64,000 nt of DNA, taken from positions 248,001 through 312,000 of the forward strand of contig NZ_JASISM010000005.1 of NCBI RefSeq assembly GCF_030063145.1. The letters run 5' to 3'. Below, one piece after another: positions 8,749 to 19,905 of this stretch (its first letter is position 1; each line of letters starts with the position of its first letter). The position numbers and the translations under genes are program-made. The notes under the pieces are model-generated. The model was not told the DNA's origin. It worked only from the letters and a program-made list of their open reading frames with translations, and did not search any database. Source of the stretch: Cryobacterium sp. PH31-L1 (GTDB taxonomy: Bacteria; Actinomycetota; Actinomycetes; Actinomycetales; Microbacteriaceae).

Positions 8749-8929
8749 GGATCGGCTCCATCGTCGGTGTCCGATCGAAGGCGGGTCCCCGGCCCTCGAT
8801 ACGCAGTCATGTTACGCCGGGCCGATGGTGGTCGGAAGCTGTGAGTATCGTTGACTGCGGCGCGACAATCGTGCACAGCATCCGTTCTGACTTCTCACTG
8901 CGGTGCCGGACCGGATCGAAAGGCAGGCC

Positions 8930-9556
8930 ATGGGCCGTACGAACACTCCCCACGGCGATCCTCAAAATGCTGTCTCCGTGCCGCCGGTGAGCCCGGGGCG
9001 ACGCGAGCCCGGCGAGCAGGTCTATCGATTCAGCAGCACCACGATCGCCAGGTGGAGGCGGATACTGGTCTGGTCGATTCCCGGATTGATCGGGCTCGGC
9101 GTGTTCGTACTGGCCGTGAACTGGCTCATCGGCTCGGTATTCTTCGACGCAGACGCGGGAAGCAGCATCGGTTTCATCATCGGCGCCGCCATAGTGTCCG
9201 CCGGATTCATTTTGCCGCTGCTGGGTGCCGCAATTTTCGGCGGAGAGTCGTTAGTGCGCGGTGGCGGAGTTGTCGGCGGGCTGCTGGTGGTCGGCATGCT
9301 GACCACGGCCACTGGATCAGCACTGGAGCAGGAGCATTGGCGATTTTGGGGCATCGTCATAATCGTGGCCGGGGCCGTCGGCTTCTTCATACTGGGTTTC
9401 ATCCGCCGGGTCCCGATATGGATCGGTGGTGTCTTCCGAATACGACGCGCGGAGGTTTCCGACGGCATCCTGCCGGGCGAATCATCGCCCGGAGTGCTTC
9501 GTGCGGACAGGTTCAAAACCGACGAGGCTGACCGGCCAGACAAGCACCGGAAGTAG
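8930..9556 (+). CDS. Hypothetical membrane protein, about 4 TM
   Basis: 208 aa. I chose ATG 8930 because GAAAGG lies six bases upstream; an in-frame GTG at 8903 has no such signal. The first 35 residues are soluble and Pro-rich, residues roughly 45-150 form four hydrophobic spans, and the last 45 residues are charged and soluble (RADRFKTDEADRPDKHRK). No known domain recognised. It ends 33 nt from the end of jetC on the opposite strand, occupying the place where jetD would be expected in a complete Wadjet operon, but it has no resemblance to JetD. Confidence 0.7.
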   Translation: MGRTNTPHGDPQNAVSVPPVSPGRREPGEQVYRFSSTTIARWRRILVWSIPGLIGLGVFVLAVNWLIGSVFFDADAGSSIGFIIGAAIVSAGFILPLLGAAIFGGESLVRGGGVVGGLLVVGMLTTATGSALEQEHWRFWGIVIIVAGAVGFFILGFIRRVPIWIGGVFRIRRAEVSDGILPGESSPGVLRADRFKTDEADRPDKHRK

Positions 9557-9589
9557 CGCCGGGTCTGCCGGCCGCTGCCGCAGCCCGGC

Positions 9590-12500
9590 CTACGCCGCCG
9601 AATCCACCGGCGAAGCCAGCGGCGTGATGTAGGAATAGCCGGTAGCCGTGTTCTTGGTGATCGAAAGCATGAGCTGCATGTGCGGTTCCAGTGCGGTGAC
9701 CTTGTCGAGCGGGGCTCCGACAATGAGCTGAAAGCCGAGACCCTTCCAGGCGGCCACGGCGCGGCCGGCAAACTCGGCGTCGGATTTTACGAATCCCTCG
9801 TCGAGGAAGACCGGGGCGAAGCGCGGCCGGGTACGGCTCTCGTCGCCGAGCTGAAAACGCAGGGCAGCGCCGACAATGAACGCCACGAGCTCCTGCGACT
9901 CGCCACCGCTCTTGCCGCCGAGTGAGGAGTAAGTGCTGACCGCGGCGCCCTCCGGTGTGACGCGCACGGCGGTGATCTCCACGTGCTGCCGCACGTCGAG
10001 CAGCAGGTCCCGCTGCGAGGGCGTTTCAGCGGTGCCGCGACGGATCAGGCCCATGAACTGCTGCAGCCGGGTGAATCGGTCTTCGGTCTCGTCATCGGTG
10101 AATTGCTCCGTCGCACCCGAGGAGAGCACCTTGAGCTCCTTGCGGAACGCGGCCGCGTCATCGCGGTGCAGACGCCGCAGCGCAATCTGCAGCCGGTCGC
10201 GGGTCGCACCGAACGGCAGCGTCGCGAGGATCTCATTGATCGGCCGCAGCCGGTCTTCGATTTCTTCGATCGCCGTGTTGAAGGCGCCGGTGAGCGGCAC
10301 GAGGTCCTGCCCGCTCCACGCCGACAGCCGCCGTTTCCATTCCTGGCGGCGTTCGGACAGGCCGAGGGTGCGGATGGCGTCGAGGATGTCGGTGTAGCTC
10401 GTGACCGATTCGAGTGCGACACCGATATTCGGGTCGGGCCAGCGGGCCTGGTAGGCCGAGAAGATGCCGATCATGGTGGCACGATCGCGGGCTGCTCGGT
10501 CGCGATCCTGCGCCGACTGGTCGATCAGCCGTTCACGCAGGCGCTTCAGGCCGCCGGCAAAACCGGCGAGGTCGTTCCGTTCGGTGACCAGCGCGAACTG
10601 TTCGTCCAGGTGTGCGGCGTGCTCCTCAGACAGAGTTAGGGCCTCGCCCCGTTCGATCTGCTCGAGTCGGTCGTTCACCGTGTCCTGCGCGTCGACGATG
10701 CTGCCCTGCTCCTCGCCCAGCACCGAACCGACCCCGTCGGCGGTGTGCTTGAGTTTCTGGGCAGCGTCGAGTTCGAGGGCGAGCCGGCCCTCTTCGTCGC
10801 TCAGGGCGCGCAGAATATCGCTGCCGGAGCGCATCCGCTCGTATTCGGATTTCTTGTCGGCAATGCGCGCGGCGGCGGCATCGACGTCGATCGACGACCA
10901 GTCCGTGTCGAAAATGTGCTGGTGAGCGGCCTGCTGTAGGCGCAGCTCACCCAGTTGCGCCGACACAGCGGATGCCCGCCCCGCGACAGCATCTGCCGCC
11001 AACCCCTGCGCGGCCAGCTCCACCGCAATGTCGTCCAGCCGAGCCCGGCTGGTAAACCCGATGATCGATTTCTGGCCGCTGTTCGCGCCGTGGGCTCCGC
11101 GGGAACCGTTTCGGGTTTGCCCGCTCGGGGTTACCCGTGCACCCCCACCACCCAACTCGGACGGGTCAGCCACGCACAACGCGTCAAGATTGGACGATCG
11201 AAGGCGCGCCTGCACCCAGCTGCTGAACGGGGAATCCTTCACGTCGAGCTTGCCCGACAGGTACCGGGCGTCGCCGGCCACGGCCTCGTGCGGCTTCAGC
11301 GCCACCCCCTCGAAGTGGATGCGCAGCGGCAGCTGCATCGGGTCGATCGCCGCGCTCAGGTGCGCGAGCCGCGTTTCGTCAACGAGCAACACGCGCACGA
11401 CCGACGACAGCGTCACCTCGGCGGCCTGCCGCCACGCTTCTTCACCCGCAGCGAGGTCGATGAGTTCGGCCACGAACGGCAACTCCTCGGCGCCAATGCC
11501 GGCGGCCTCGGCGATCAGCAGCCGCGCCTGGTGAAGCGACTGGGGCACCAGGCTTTCGCGCCCGGTCAAAAACGCGCGCTCCTGTTTGAGTGAACGGATG
11601 CCCTCCTCCACCGGGTACGCCTCGCGTTGCAGTGCCGAGCGGGTCTCCTCCAGGGCGGCTTCGGCTTCGGCGAAACCAGCGGCAAACCGGTCAGCGCCCT
11701 GCTGGGCGGCTGCGAAGGTGGCGGCGGAATCGATCGGCACGGCCAAAACCTTGACCCGGTCGTCGAAGCCGGCGCGCTCACGAGCAACGTCGTCGTGCTG
11801 GTCGCCGAGGTGCACGAGTTCGGTCTGCAGGCGTTCGAGCACGTCGCCGCCGTTGTCGCGCTGCTGCTGTTGCAGCGTAGCCAAGCGAGTCTTGAGCGCG
11901 GTCTCCGCGTCGCGGGCCTCGACCTGGGCGGCCTGGCTGTCACGGCGGGCGGCCCGGTTGGTATCGGCGGCGGCCTCGAGCAGGGTCTGCTCGGTCAGCA
12001 GCTGCCAGAGCACGAACGGTGTGTCCCCGGCGCGGTGAACGCCAAAGGTGTCGACCAGGTCGGCCTTGGCGGTGGCCGTTCCGTAGGCCTGGTTCAGGTC
12101 TGGCAGGCGTTCGAGCACCTGGGCTTTCTGGGCCTCGGTGACCATGGCGCCGTAGGAGCGTTCGAGGTCTTCGAAGTGGTCGACCGCTTTATCGGCGGCG
12201 GCGAACGTCGCCGGCTCTTCGAGCACCATCGACTTGTAGAGTCCGTCGACTGTTTTCACCTGCTGCCCGGCCTGAATGCGGGCGAGCAGGCGCAGCGCTT
12301 TGCCACCCTCGCCGTTCGCGCCGATTCCCAGCCGGGTGTACAGGGTCTGGGCGAACGCCGCATAGGTGTCGAACACGTCGAGGCCCTCGAACCGGGCCTT
12401 GAGGGCCCGCTTGTCAAACCGGTTCTCGGCGCAGGAGGCGAGGTCGCGCAGGTCGAGGGATCCGTCTGTGGTGGCCATTTTCATGGTGACGTCGGCGAAT

Positions 12501-12961
12501 TTGTGGGAACCGCGCGGCACGAAGTAGGCGCGCAGCACGGTGAACCGGCGCTCGTTGTCGTCGATCAGGGTTAGGGCGATGGCGCCCCAGGTGGCCTCGT
12601 GTGCGCCGCGCAACACCTGGTCGGTGAGTTCGCCGGTGGCGGCTTCCCGGTTGGCGTCGGTCTTGCCGCGCAGGTAGGTCATCAGGTTGCGCTGGTCGAC
12701 GCTGCGCGCGCGGCCGGAACCGGCGTCGTTCGAGGCACCGTTGAACGGGGTGTCCGAGGGCATCATCAGGGCCAGATATGCGTCGAGCAGGCTGCTCTTG
12801 CCGGTTCCGGACGCACCGGAGACGAGCGTGGCCTGCACCGCGAAATCGATCTCGTGGTGGCCGTGAAAACCGCCCCAGTTCACCAGTTGCATCGATTCGG
12901 CCCGCCACTGGGTGGTGCCCTCGGTGGCGCCGTCAATGTAGAACAGCGGGGAATCGTTCAT
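9590..12961 (-). CDS. jetC: Wadjet system condensin-like ATPase JetC (MksB-like)
   Basis: 1123 aa. SMC/MukB-like architecture: N-terminal ATPase half with Walker [10 protein letters not shown] near residue 49 in [14 protein letters not shown] context, two long coiled-coil stretches around a hinge-like segment (about residues 480-640), and C-terminal half with the ABC signature [10 protein letters not shown] and Walker [13 protein letters not shown]. This is the large subunit of type I Wadjet, which extrudes and senses small circular DNA. ATG at 12961 overlaps the jetB stop in ATGA, so the two are translationally coupled. Length is normal for the family. The downstream neighbour should be jetD (toprim-type nuclease); instead a convergent unrelated gene ends 33 nt away. 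Confidence 0.93.
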   Translation of the reverse strand: MNDSPLFYIDGATEGTTQWRAESMQLVNWGGFHGHHEIDFAVQATLVSGASGTGKSSLLDAYLALMMPSDTPFNGASNDAGSGRARSVDQRNLMTYLRGKTDANREAATGELTDQVLRGAHEATWGAIALTLIDDNERRFTVLRAYFVPRGSHKFADVTMKMATTDGSLDLRDLASCAENRFDKRALKARFEGLDVFDTYAAFAQTLYTRLGIGANGEGGKALRLLARIQAGQQVKTVDGLYKSMVLEEPATFAAADKAVDHFEDLERSYGAMVTEAQKAQVLERLPDLNQAYGTATAKADLVDTFGVHRAGDTPFVLWQLLTEQTLLEAAADTNRAARRDSQAAQVEARDAETALKTRLATLQQQQRDNGGDVLERLQTELVHLGDQHDDVARERAGFDDRVKVLAVPIDSAATFAAAQQGADRFAAGFAEAEAALEETRSALQREAYPVEEGIRSLKQERAFLTGRESLVPQSLHQARLLIAEAAGIGAEELPFVAELIDLAAGEEAWRQAAEVTLSSVVRVLLVDETRLAHLSAAIDPMQLPLRIHFEGVALKPHEAVAGDARYLSGKLDVKDSPFSSWVQARLRSSNLDALCVADPSELGGGGARVTPSGQTRNGSRGAHGANSGQKSIIGFTSRARLDDIAVELAAQGLAADAVAGRASAVSAQLGELRLQQAAHQHIFDTDWSSIDVDAAAARIADKKSEYERMRSGSDILRALSDEEGRLALELDAAQKLKHTADGVGSVLGEEQGSIVDAQDTVNDRLEQIERGEALTLSEEHAAHLDEQFALVTERNDLAGFAGGLKRLRERLIDQSAQDRDRAARDRATMIGIFSAYQARWPDPNIGVALESVTSYTDILDAIRTLGLSERRQEWKRRLSAWSGQDLVPLTGAFNTAIEEIEDRLRPINEILATLPFGATRDRLQIALRRLHRDDAAAFRKELKVLSSGATEQFTDDETEDRFTRLQQFMGLIRRGTAETPSQRDLLLDVRQHVEITAVRVTPEGAAVSTYSSLGGKSGGESQELVAFIVGAALRFQLGDESRTRPRFAPVFLDEGFVKSDAEFAGRAVAAWKGLGFQLIVGAPLDKVTALEPHMQLMLSITKNTATGYSYITPLASPVDSAA

Positions 12962-13665
12962 ACGAGCAGCTCCTGGTGCGAGGCGGTTAGCGATGGGTCG
13001 TCGTGGACGGCGTCGCCGTTTTCTTGGCGCAGCCAGTCGAGCAGTTCGCCGAGGCGTTCCACCGACAGGAGCACCTCGATCACCGCCGAGACGCGAAACC
13101 GGTCGGGGTCGCTGGTCTTCAGCAGCACCCGCGCCTTGGCGAGGCTGTCGACCGCGGCCGACGCCCTGCGGGCATCGCCGGAGAGGTCGGTGGCGTAGTC
13201 CGGGCGAAAATGCGCGACGTTCTCCACCAGGTTCTCCCGGTCGACGAGCACGATCTCCTGGCCGCCTGCCCGTTCGCTTCGAAACCGCTGGCGCAGCAGC
13301 ACGAGCAAAATGGTCTCTTCGCGGGTGTACGCAACGTCGTGCAGCAGCGTGGGAAACCGCTCGCCGCCCTCGGCGACCGCCTGGCGTTTGAACGCGACCT
13401 CGTAGTGCAGGTCAACCTCCAGGTCGAGAAACACGTCGTTGAGGCGCGACTTGAGCAGGCTCTGCGAGGCGAGCAGCGTCTGCCATTCGGCCGGCTGCAG
13501 GGCGGCCGAGATATAGCGGTGCTTCAGCAACAGCACGAGGGTGCGGCGCTGCTCGACACTGAGCCCGCCCTCATCGCCCTCGAACAGCGACAGGCTCAGC
13601 GGGTCGCTATCGATCCCGATGTCCTCCAGGTCGCGCGCCAGGTCGTCCGTCAATGCGTCATTCAT
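12958..13665 (-). CDS. jetB: Wadjet protein JetB (DUF4194, MksE-like)
   Basis: 235 aa, DUF4194. The core has paired winged-helix character: [22 protein letters not shown] near residue 40, LLVLLRQRF around 128 and [15 protein letters not shown] around 140. By homology it is the KITE-type subunit that binds the kleisin and DNA in the Wadjet condensin. It starts inside the jetA stop region (8-nt overlap) and its stop overlaps the jetC start, so all three genes form one coupled operon. Confidence 0.92.
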   Translation of the reverse strand: MNDALTDDLARDLEDIGIDSDPLSLSLFEGDEGGLSVEQRRTLVLLLKHRYISAALQPAEWQTLLASQSLLKSRLNDVFLDLEVDLHYEVAFKRQAVAEGGERFPTLLHDVAYTREETILLVLLRQRFRSERAGGQEIVLVDRENLVENVAHFRPDYATDLSGDARRASAAVDSLAKARVLLKTSDPDRFRVSAVIEVLLSVERLGELLDWLRQENGDAVHDDPSLTASHQELLV

Positions 13666-15187
13666 GCTGGTATCCCAAATTCTGGGCGGCCAGGGCCGCC
13701 GCGTCGTCGTCGGTCAGAATGCGGCGCGGTACGTCGAAGAGCCGCACCGAGCCATCCGGTCGCACCGTTTCGAAGCTTTCCAGACCGGCCGAATCGGCTG
13801 TCGGGCTCAGCTGGGCGGCCAGCTGCAGCAGGCCGAGAATCTCTACCGGCCGGCGCAGACTCCCGTCGAACCCGTTGAACAAGCCACCAACGGATGCCGC
13901 CGCCTCCTCACCGGAACCACCCGCGAACGCCGCCACGAGGGCGTCGCGCAGTTCTTCGAGCAGCGGCCCGCCCTGCTGGCGCAGGTCACCCAGGCTCGGG
14001 GCTGCCGGTGCAGTCGAGGAGACGTCGGCCAGCGCGGGCGGGGCCCGATGGGCGACCGGGTCGTAGAACCGCTCGCGCAGATGTTCGACCTCGAGGGTGC
14101 CGGGCATGAGCTCTGCGGTGACGGTGGACCGGGGCCCAGCGGTCTGCATCCAGGTCGCGAGTTCGCGGTTGATGTCACGCAGCACTCGTTCTAGCTCGCG
14201 GTCTTTCACGACGTCGTGGTTGACGATGTGTTCGCGCAGGGTGGTCGTGAGTCCCTTGCGCTGGGTGAGCACGTCGTCGATGCCTTTGCGCAGCAGCGTC
14301 ACCGTGCTCATGAAGCTGCGACGTTCGCCAGAGCTCAGTTCCAGGGCGAACGGATGCAGCAGAATCGTCTCGAGGTCGGCCTTCAGCCCCTGCATGAGCG
14401 TGTCGTTGCGCAGCAGGGTGAACGCGCCCTCAAAGGCTCGGCCCTCCGCGGTCGACGACATGAGGGCATCCGTTTTGGCGAGGTAGTCGTCGAGAACCTC
14501 GCTGATCGGTCGTTCCTCGCCGCGAAAGTCGCTGACGATCTGCCGGTGCATGGCCGCGACGGATTCTTCGACCCGTTTGAAGTCGCTCGGCAACTGCTGA
14601 ATGAGGTCGATGAGGTTGGCGTAGCCCTCGTGCATCTGCTCGTTCGACGCGGCTGCGATGTCGCCGCCTCCGGCCAGGCGGTCGCGCTCGCTGGTCAGCT
14701 CGTCGATCTGCTGGTCGAGGCGGCGCACCCGCTCTTCGCGGTCGGGGTTGGCCTCCGTGGCCCGGTGGCGCACGGTGTCGACGATGGTGCTGAGTCGGGA
14801 TTCGCTGATCAGCGCCCGATCCCGGGCGAGACCATCAACGAGCAGCAGGGCTTCGAGGGCGTGGCTGGTGAGCGAGTAGTGCTCCTCCTTGCCGGTTTCA
14901 TCAGCCGTGTCGCGCACTTCGCGGTACAGCCAGAGGTCGTTCATCCACTGCACGCACAGGGCGCGGCCGGTTTTCTCTGGGGCGTCGATGCCGGTGCTGC
15001 GGAGGTCGGCGAGGTAGGCATCCACCTGGGTGTGCAGCAGTTCGCACGGCACGCTGCGTCGGTCCCGGCTGAACGAGCTCTTGAACACGGCGAGCACGAA
15101 CGGCGCCCACTTGCGGTCGAGCAGGCGCAGGGTGGGTTTGTCGAAGGCTTCGCGCACCCGCGCCAATTCGCTCGCAATATCACTCAA
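13658..15187 (-). CDS. jetA: Wadjet protein JetA (DUF3375, MksF-like kleisin)
   Basis: 509 aa, DUF3375, first gene of the operon. TTG start at 15187 is supported by GAGGAA seven bases upstream. The N-terminal part is a winged-helix-like domain ([32 protein letters not shown]), the centre is helical/coiled (residues about 160-230), and the C-terminus contains the [17 protein letters not shown] segment. JetA is the kleisin that bridges the JetC heads. The gene follows the S9 peptidase gene after 57 nt on the same strand; no separate promoter is obvious in that short gap. Confidence 0.92.
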   Translation of the reverse strand: MSDIASELARVREAFDKPTLRLLDRKWAPFVLAVFKSSFSRDRRSVPCELLHTQVDAYLADLRSTGIDAPEKTGRALCVQWMNDLWLYREVRDTADETGKEEHYSLTSHALEALLLVDGLARDRALISESRLSTIVDTVRHRATEANPDREERVRRLDQQIDELTSERDRLAGGGDIAAASNEQMHEGYANLIDLIQQLPSDFKRVEESVAAMHRQIVSDFRGEERPISEVLDDYLAKTDALMSSTAEGRAFEGAFTLLRNDTLMQGLKADLETILLHPFALELSSGERRSFMSTVTLLRKGIDDVLTQRKGLTTTLREHIVNHDVVKDRELERVLRDINRELATWMQTAGPRSTVTAELMPGTLEVEHLRERFYDPVAHRAPPALADVSSTAPAAPSLGDLRQQGGPLLEELRDALVAAFAGGSGEEAAASVGGLFNGFDGSLRRPVEILGLLQLAAQLSPTADSAGLESFETVRPDGSVRLFDVPRRILTDDDAAALAAQNLGYQHE

Positions 15188-15244
15188 TAGCTGGTTCCTC
15201 TCCAGCTGTCCACTTTAACCGAAACTCTCGGCCGGATCGTACGC

Positions 15245-17353
15245 TCAGCCGAGCAGGCGCGGCCGCTTCCAGTCGGCGCCGTGCACGTGCTGGTCGAGGA
15301 ACGCGAACACGGTCTCGTACCAGATCACCGCGTGCTGCGGCTTCAACACCCAGTGGTTCTCATCGGGAAAGTACAGGAACTTGTGCGCGGTGCTGCCGTC
15401 GGAATTGGCGTGGTGCTCGGCCAGTTCCGACCACAGCCGCAGGCTCTCGCCGATCGGCACCCGGTAGTCGTGGTCGCCGTGAATGACCAGCATCGGCGTG
15501 ACGATGTCGCGCACCGCCTGGTGTGGCGAGTTGTCGATCATGCCCTGCGCCGAGAAGATGCTCTGCCAGTACTCGGAGTTATCGGTCGTGCCGTTGAACT
15601 GGTCGAGCGACCACAGGCTCGCGTGGCTGACGATGGCGCGGAATCGGTCGGTGTGTCCGGCGACCCAGTTGGCCATGTAGCCGCCGAAAGATCCGCCCAT
15701 CGCCGCGGTCAGGGACTCGTCGATCTCGGGGAGCGCTTCGGCGGCATCCGTGATCGCGAGCAGGTCGGTGTACGGCTTAGCACCCCAGGCGTTCCAGCCG
15801 CGCGCGATGAAATCCAGGCCGTAGCCGGTCGAGAGCGCCGGGTCGGGCAGCAGTACCGCGTAGCCGCGGGCCACGGCGAGCAGCGGGCTCCACCGCCAGC
15901 TCCACGCGTTCCAGCTGTTCAGCGGGCCGCCGTGAATCCAGAGCAACAGCGGCACCGGATGCTCCGCCGACGCTCCCGCAGGCAGCAACAGCCAGGCGCG
16001 CACCCTCGCCCCGTCGTCGGCCACGGTCTCGACCTCGGTGATCGTGCCGGGGACCTCGGGCAGTGCGGCCGGGGTGGCGAGCGCGGTGATGACCCCGGAG
16101 CGGCTGAGGCGCACCGGATGCGCCGGCGTGATCCAAGAGGAACGCAGAGCCACCATATCGCCGGTCTGGGCGTCGACCGAGACGTTGGTGTAGCTGAAGT
16201 CGTCGGTCGTGAGCTGTTCGGGCGCGCCGCCGTCGAGCGGCACCCGAAAAATCGGTCCGCGGCCGTCGTGGTCGGCGGTGACGATGAGGGCCTCGCACGC
16301 GTCGGTCGGCGAGTCGGTCGGCGCGTCGAAGACCAGACTCGACGGCCAGCGGTCCCACTCGGCGGCGAGGCGACGCGGGTGGCCGCCGTCGAGGTCGGCG
16401 ACCCATATCTCTTGATCGGCCGGACCCTCCGGCGTACTGACAGCGGAACGCACGAAGGCGATCCGACGGCCGTCCAGGCTCACGGCCGGCGACTCGAAGT
16501 CGACCTTCGGTTCGTCGAACAGGGTGGTCTGCGTGCCGGTCGCGACGTCGATGGACACTAGAACGTACCGACCGGAACGCTGCTCGGCCACCCGCAACGC
16601 CACGATGAGCGTGGATCCGTCGGGGGTCAGGGCCTGGCCGGCGGTATCCATGGTGCGGCCGGGGGTGGGCGTGAGGTCTCGGGGACGCGGGAGATCGGCG
16701 GGGTAGTGGGCGGGGGCATCCGCTTCGCCGTTGATGGTGGGGGCCGCGATCGTGTCGTGCAGGTCGGCGAGGTCGAGCGCGAGCAGGTGCGGCTCCGCAG
16801 GGCCAAGGTCGTGGTCCCAGTAGCGCACCGGATAGCTCTCGTGCAGAATGGCCGCGACCTTCTTCTCGGTGCGTTCCTTGCGAGCGGCGCCTTCAGCTTC
16901 GAGGTCGGCGGCGGTCGGCAACAGGTCCGCGGCGATCACGAGGGAGTTGGCCGCGGTCGCCACCGCGGCGATACCGGACACTCCCCCGGCGAGGCGCGTG
17001 ATCGCGCGGGCTTCACCGCCGGCGGCGGGCAGTAGCCAGAGCTGGGCGGCCTCGGCGTCTTTGTCGGCAGCTGCAGTGTCGGGCCGGCCGGACACGAACA
17101 AAACGTCGCCGGCGGCGGTGAACGCGGCCTGCGATTCGCCCTTGGCCGACCGGGTCAGGCGGGTCGGCGCGCCGCTGCCGTCAACGGCCACCGACCAGAG
17201 CGCGCGCTCGTAGCTGGTCTGATCGCGAGTGAGGGTGGCGACGGTGAGCACGACGCGGTGCCCGTCGGGCGAGAGCGCGAGACCCTCCACGCGGGGCAGC
17301 GCGATGTACTCGTCGAGGCTGGAAAAGGGCGTGGGCTGAGACTCCAATGTCAT
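15245..17353 (-). CDS. S9 family prolyl oligopeptidase/acylaminoacyl peptidase
   Basis: 702 aa. N-terminal seven-bladed propeller-type region (repeated LSPDG, LTPDGSTLIVALR, VSLDGRRIAFVR) followed by an alpha/beta hydrolase domain. Catalytic triad visible: Ser in GGSFGGYM (about 555), Asp in HGDHDYRVP (about 628) and His in DENHWVLKP (about 667). The HGGP oxyanion element precedes them. No signal peptide, so cytosolic peptide or acyl-peptide hydrolysis is expected. ATG 17353 starts the family-like sequence; an in-frame GTG at 17386 lacks a ribosome binding site. It lies upstream of jetABC in the same direction. Confidence 0.92.
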   Translation of the reverse strand: MTLESQPTPFSSLDEYIALPRVEGLALSPDGHRVVLTVATLTRDQTSYERALWSVAVDGSGAPTRLTRSAKGESQAAFTAAGDVLFVSGRPDTAAADKDAEAAQLWLLPAAGGEARAITRLAGGVSGIAAVATAANSLVIAADLLPTAADLEAEGAARKERTEKKVAAILHESYPVRYWDHDLGPAEPHLLALDLADLHDTIAAPTINGEADAPAHYPADLPRPRDLTPTPGRTMDTAGQALTPDGSTLIVALRVAEQRSGRYVLVSIDVATGTQTTLFDEPKVDFESPAVSLDGRRIAFVRSAVSTPEGPADQEIWVADLDGGHPRRLAAEWDRWPSSLVFDAPTDSPTDACEALIVTADHDGRGPIFRVPLDGGAPEQLTTDDFSYTNVSVDAQTGDMVALRSSWITPAHPVRLSRSGVITALATPAALPEVPGTITEVETVADDGARVRAWLLLPAGASAEHPVPLLLWIHGGPLNSWNAWSWRWSPLLAVARGYAVLLPDPALSTGYGLDFIARGWNAWGAKPYTDLLAITDAAEALPEIDESLTAAMGGSFGGYMANWVAGHTDRFRAIVSHASLWSLDQFNGTTDNSEYWQSIFSAQGMIDNSPHQAVRDIVTPMLVIHGDHDYRVPIGESLRLWSELAEHHANSDGSTAHKFLYFPDENHWVLKPQHAVIWYETVFAFLDQHVHGADWKRPRLLG

Positions 17354-17490
17354 GCTTCCACGGTAGCGGTCGCCCGTGGAGTGCACGACGAGCGCGGTAC
17401 GGACCCGCGGAAAAAGCGTCCGAGGAAGTCAGCCGGGCGATGATCCGGTCGGTTTTCAGCCGATTCTCCGCGGCTGCGCACATCCCAGGC

Positions 17491-19716
17491 TTACTGGTTA
17501 CCGAGCGGCGCGTCGCCGACCAGGTAGAGCCGCTGCGTGGCCCGGGTCATCGCGACATACAACGCCCCGGCGCCCCGATCGGACGCCGCGAGAATGGCCG
17601 CCGGGTCGACGACAATCACAGCGTCGAACTCGAGCCCCTTGGCGTCCTGCGGGGTGAGCAGCGCAATCTCTCGGCTCAGGCCGAGCGCCCCGACGCCAAT
17701 CAAATCGCCGAATTCGACGCGCAGGGTGGCTTCGAGCTCATCGAGCCCGGCGTCGACCACGATCACGGCGAGGGTGCCACCGGCGGCGAGCGCGCGGTCG
17801 CTGCGCACCGCCACCGCGGCATCCGCTACCGTTTCGACCGGCCACTCACTCGACCGCACCGTGCGCGACGGCGTGATCGACAAGCCGTGTGAGAGCGCCA
17901 CCGTTTCGGCCGCCGTGGCGATCTGGCTCGGGGTGCGATAGTTCACGGTGAGCTCTTCGAGCCGCCAACGGTCGGCTTCGGGCGAGCCCTCGAGCACCGG
18001 CTGCAACGCCTCTTTCCAGCTAGCGGATGCCGCGGCGCTCGCCGCCTGCGCGATGTCACCGACGATCGTGAACGACCGGCGCGGTCCGCGCCGCAGCACC
18101 AGGCGCCACTGCATCGGGGAGAGTTCCTGGGCTTCGTCGATGACGACGTGGCCGTAAGTCCAGCTGCGATCCCGGGCGGCGCGCTCCGACGTCGTCGAAC
18201 GCTCGTCAAGTTCGGCACTGCGAGCAGCGAGTTCCTTGGCGCTGACCAGGCCTTTCACCTGCATGTTCTCGATGGCCGTTTCGGCGTTTTCCACGTCGCG
18301 CTTTCGCTGTTCCTTGAGCGCGCGCTTTTTCGCCTGGTCGACGTCGTTGTACTCGCCGAGCAGTTCGGCGGCCTCGTCGAGCAGTGGAACGTCGGCGATC
18401 GTGAATTCGGCGTCGCGCGGGCGCGCCAAGAGTTTGCGCTGGGCGAATCGCCAACGCGGAGTCAGCTCTTCCAGCCATTGCGGCCGCGCATAGAGGTCCT
18501 GTAGTAGTTTCTGCGGGGTCAGCGGCAGCCACGCAGTGTTGAGCGCGACTCGCACATCGTCGGCCAGGCGCAGGTCTTCGCGCAGCATCGGCAGGTCGGT
18601 GTCGTCCATCGACCGGCCCTGCTTCTGCAGCTGCTCGAGCCAGACCCGGGAAAGCGCGTTGATGGCGGTCTTCACGAACGTCACGCGGGCCTCGTTGTGG
18701 GTTTTTCCGGTGCCGCGGGCCCGCGCGATCGCGTGGGCCACGAGTTCGGGCTGCAGCACGATGCGGTCGCCGTTCACAACGAGCACCTGCGGAACGGCGG
18801 GGGTGCGCTGCCGGGAGTGCACGGCCCGCGCGATCAGATCGGCCATGAAGGTCTGGCCCTTGAGAGCGGCGACGGCGGGGGCATCCGTTTTTGTGGCGTC
18901 GATGCCGGGAAAGAGCTGGCCGACCGTGTTGAGCACAACGCCGGTCTCGCCGAGCGAGGGCAGCACGGCTTCGATGTACTGCAGGAACGACGGTGTCGGG
19001 CCGATGATGAGCACACCGCTGTCGCGCAGGCGATCCCGGTGCGTGTAGAGCAGGTAGGCGGCGCGGTGCAGGGCCACGGCGGTCTTGCCCGTGCCCGGGC
19101 CACCCTGCACGACCAGAACACCGGCCAGCTCCGAGCGGATGATGCGGTCCTGCTCCGCCTGAATGGTCGAGACGATGTCGGACATGTGCCCGGTGCGCTG
19201 CGCGGTGAGGGCCGCGAGCAGGGCGCCCTCGCCCTGGTGCGCGCTGGCCGAAGGGTCAGCGAGCAGGGCGGCATCGAGGATCTCATCTTCAATCCGGATG
19301 ATGCTGCGCCCCTTGGACAGCAGATGGCGGCGGGCGCGCGCGCCGAGCGGGGTGGCGGCGGTGGCCTGGTAGAAGGCGCTCGCCTGCGGTACCCGCCAGT
19401 CCAACAGCAGGGGCTTGTGGTCTTCGTCGCGCAGTCCGACCCTGCCGATATACCGGTAGACGGAATCACCGGAGTCGTCGGGAATCGTCTCGAGCCGTCC
19501 GAAGGCGAGCCGGTCGTCGACCTCGCGCAGTTGCACGATGCGGTCCTCATAGAGGCGGGCAAAGGTGTCGCGTTCGCTGCGGGATTGGTGGTTGCCACCG
19601 ACATCGAGACGGCGCACCGCTTTCAGCTGGCCCTCGGCCTCTGTCGCTAGCGCGTCCAGCCGCGCGTACAGGCCCTGGACATAGTTCTGTTCCCGAACAA
19701 GCTCCTGGTCGATCAC
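17491..19716 (-). CDS. HelD-type RNA polymerase recycling ATPase/helicase
   Basis: 741 aa. UvrD-like superfamily 1 motor of the actinobacterial HelD/HelR class: long N-terminal coiled coil (residues 1-60) leading to a domain with DEDHKPLLLDWRVPQASAFYQAT, Walker A GGPGTGKTAVAL near 215, a central insert rich in Arg/Glu, Walker B VVIDEAQELSPMQW, and the C-terminal VAMTRATQRLYLV helicase motif. HelD strips stalled RNA polymerase from DNA; HelR members protect against rifamycins. Two start codons are possible; GTG 19716 has AAGGGG five bases upstream, whereas GTG 19722 overlaps that signal. I found no rifamycin-associated element upstream. Confidence 0.9.
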   Translation of the reverse strand: MIDQELVREQNYVQGLYARLDALATEAEGQLKAVRRLDVGGNHQSRSERDTFARLYEDRIVQLREVDDRLAFGRLETIPDDSGDSVYRYIGRVGLRDEDHKPLLLDWRVPQASAFYQATAATPLGARARRHLLSKGRSIIRIEDEILDAALLADPSASAHQGEGALLAALTAQRTGHMSDIVSTIQAEQDRIIRSELAGVLVVQGGPGTGKTAVALHRAAYLLYTHRDRLRDSGVLIIGPTPSFLQYIEAVLPSLGETGVVLNTVGQLFPGIDATKTDAPAVAALKGQTFMADLIARAVHSRQRTPAVPQVLVVNGDRIVLQPELVAHAIARARGTGKTHNEARVTFVKTAINALSRVWLEQLQKQGRSMDDTDLPMLREDLRLADDVRVALNTAWLPLTPQKLLQDLYARPQWLEELTPRWRFAQRKLLARPRDAEFTIADVPLLDEAAELLGEYNDVDQAKKRALKEQRKRDVENAETAIENMQVKGLVSAKELAARSAELDERSTTSERAARDRSWTYGHVVIDEAQELSPMQWRLVLRRGPRRSFTIVGDIAQAASAAASASWKEALQPVLEGSPEADRWRLEELTVNYRTPSQIATAAETVALSHGLSITPSRTVRSSEWPVETVADAAVAVRSDRALAAGGTLAVIVVDAGLDELEATLRVEFGDLIGVGALGLSREIALLTPQDAKGLEFDAVIVVDPAAILAASDRGAGALYVAMTRATQRLYLVGDAPLGNQ

Positions 19717-19905
19717 GGACACCCCTTAAACCGAAGTCCCTAGTTTAGTCGCGGTCAGTGTGGGCCTTGCTGCATGCGACGGCCCCGGATTCAGCCGCGC
19801 GCGAACGGTCACGGGCGCGAACCGCGGGGCCGGCGGCATCCGCTCATGTGTCGAATATTTACGGACCTGTTCGCTTATTCAGGGCGGCAGGAACATGCTG
19901 TGGTC

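Noticed and set aside
19717..19905. Rifamycin-associated element upstream of the HelD gene
   Set aside because: No 19-bp dyad of the expected form is visible in the divergent gap.
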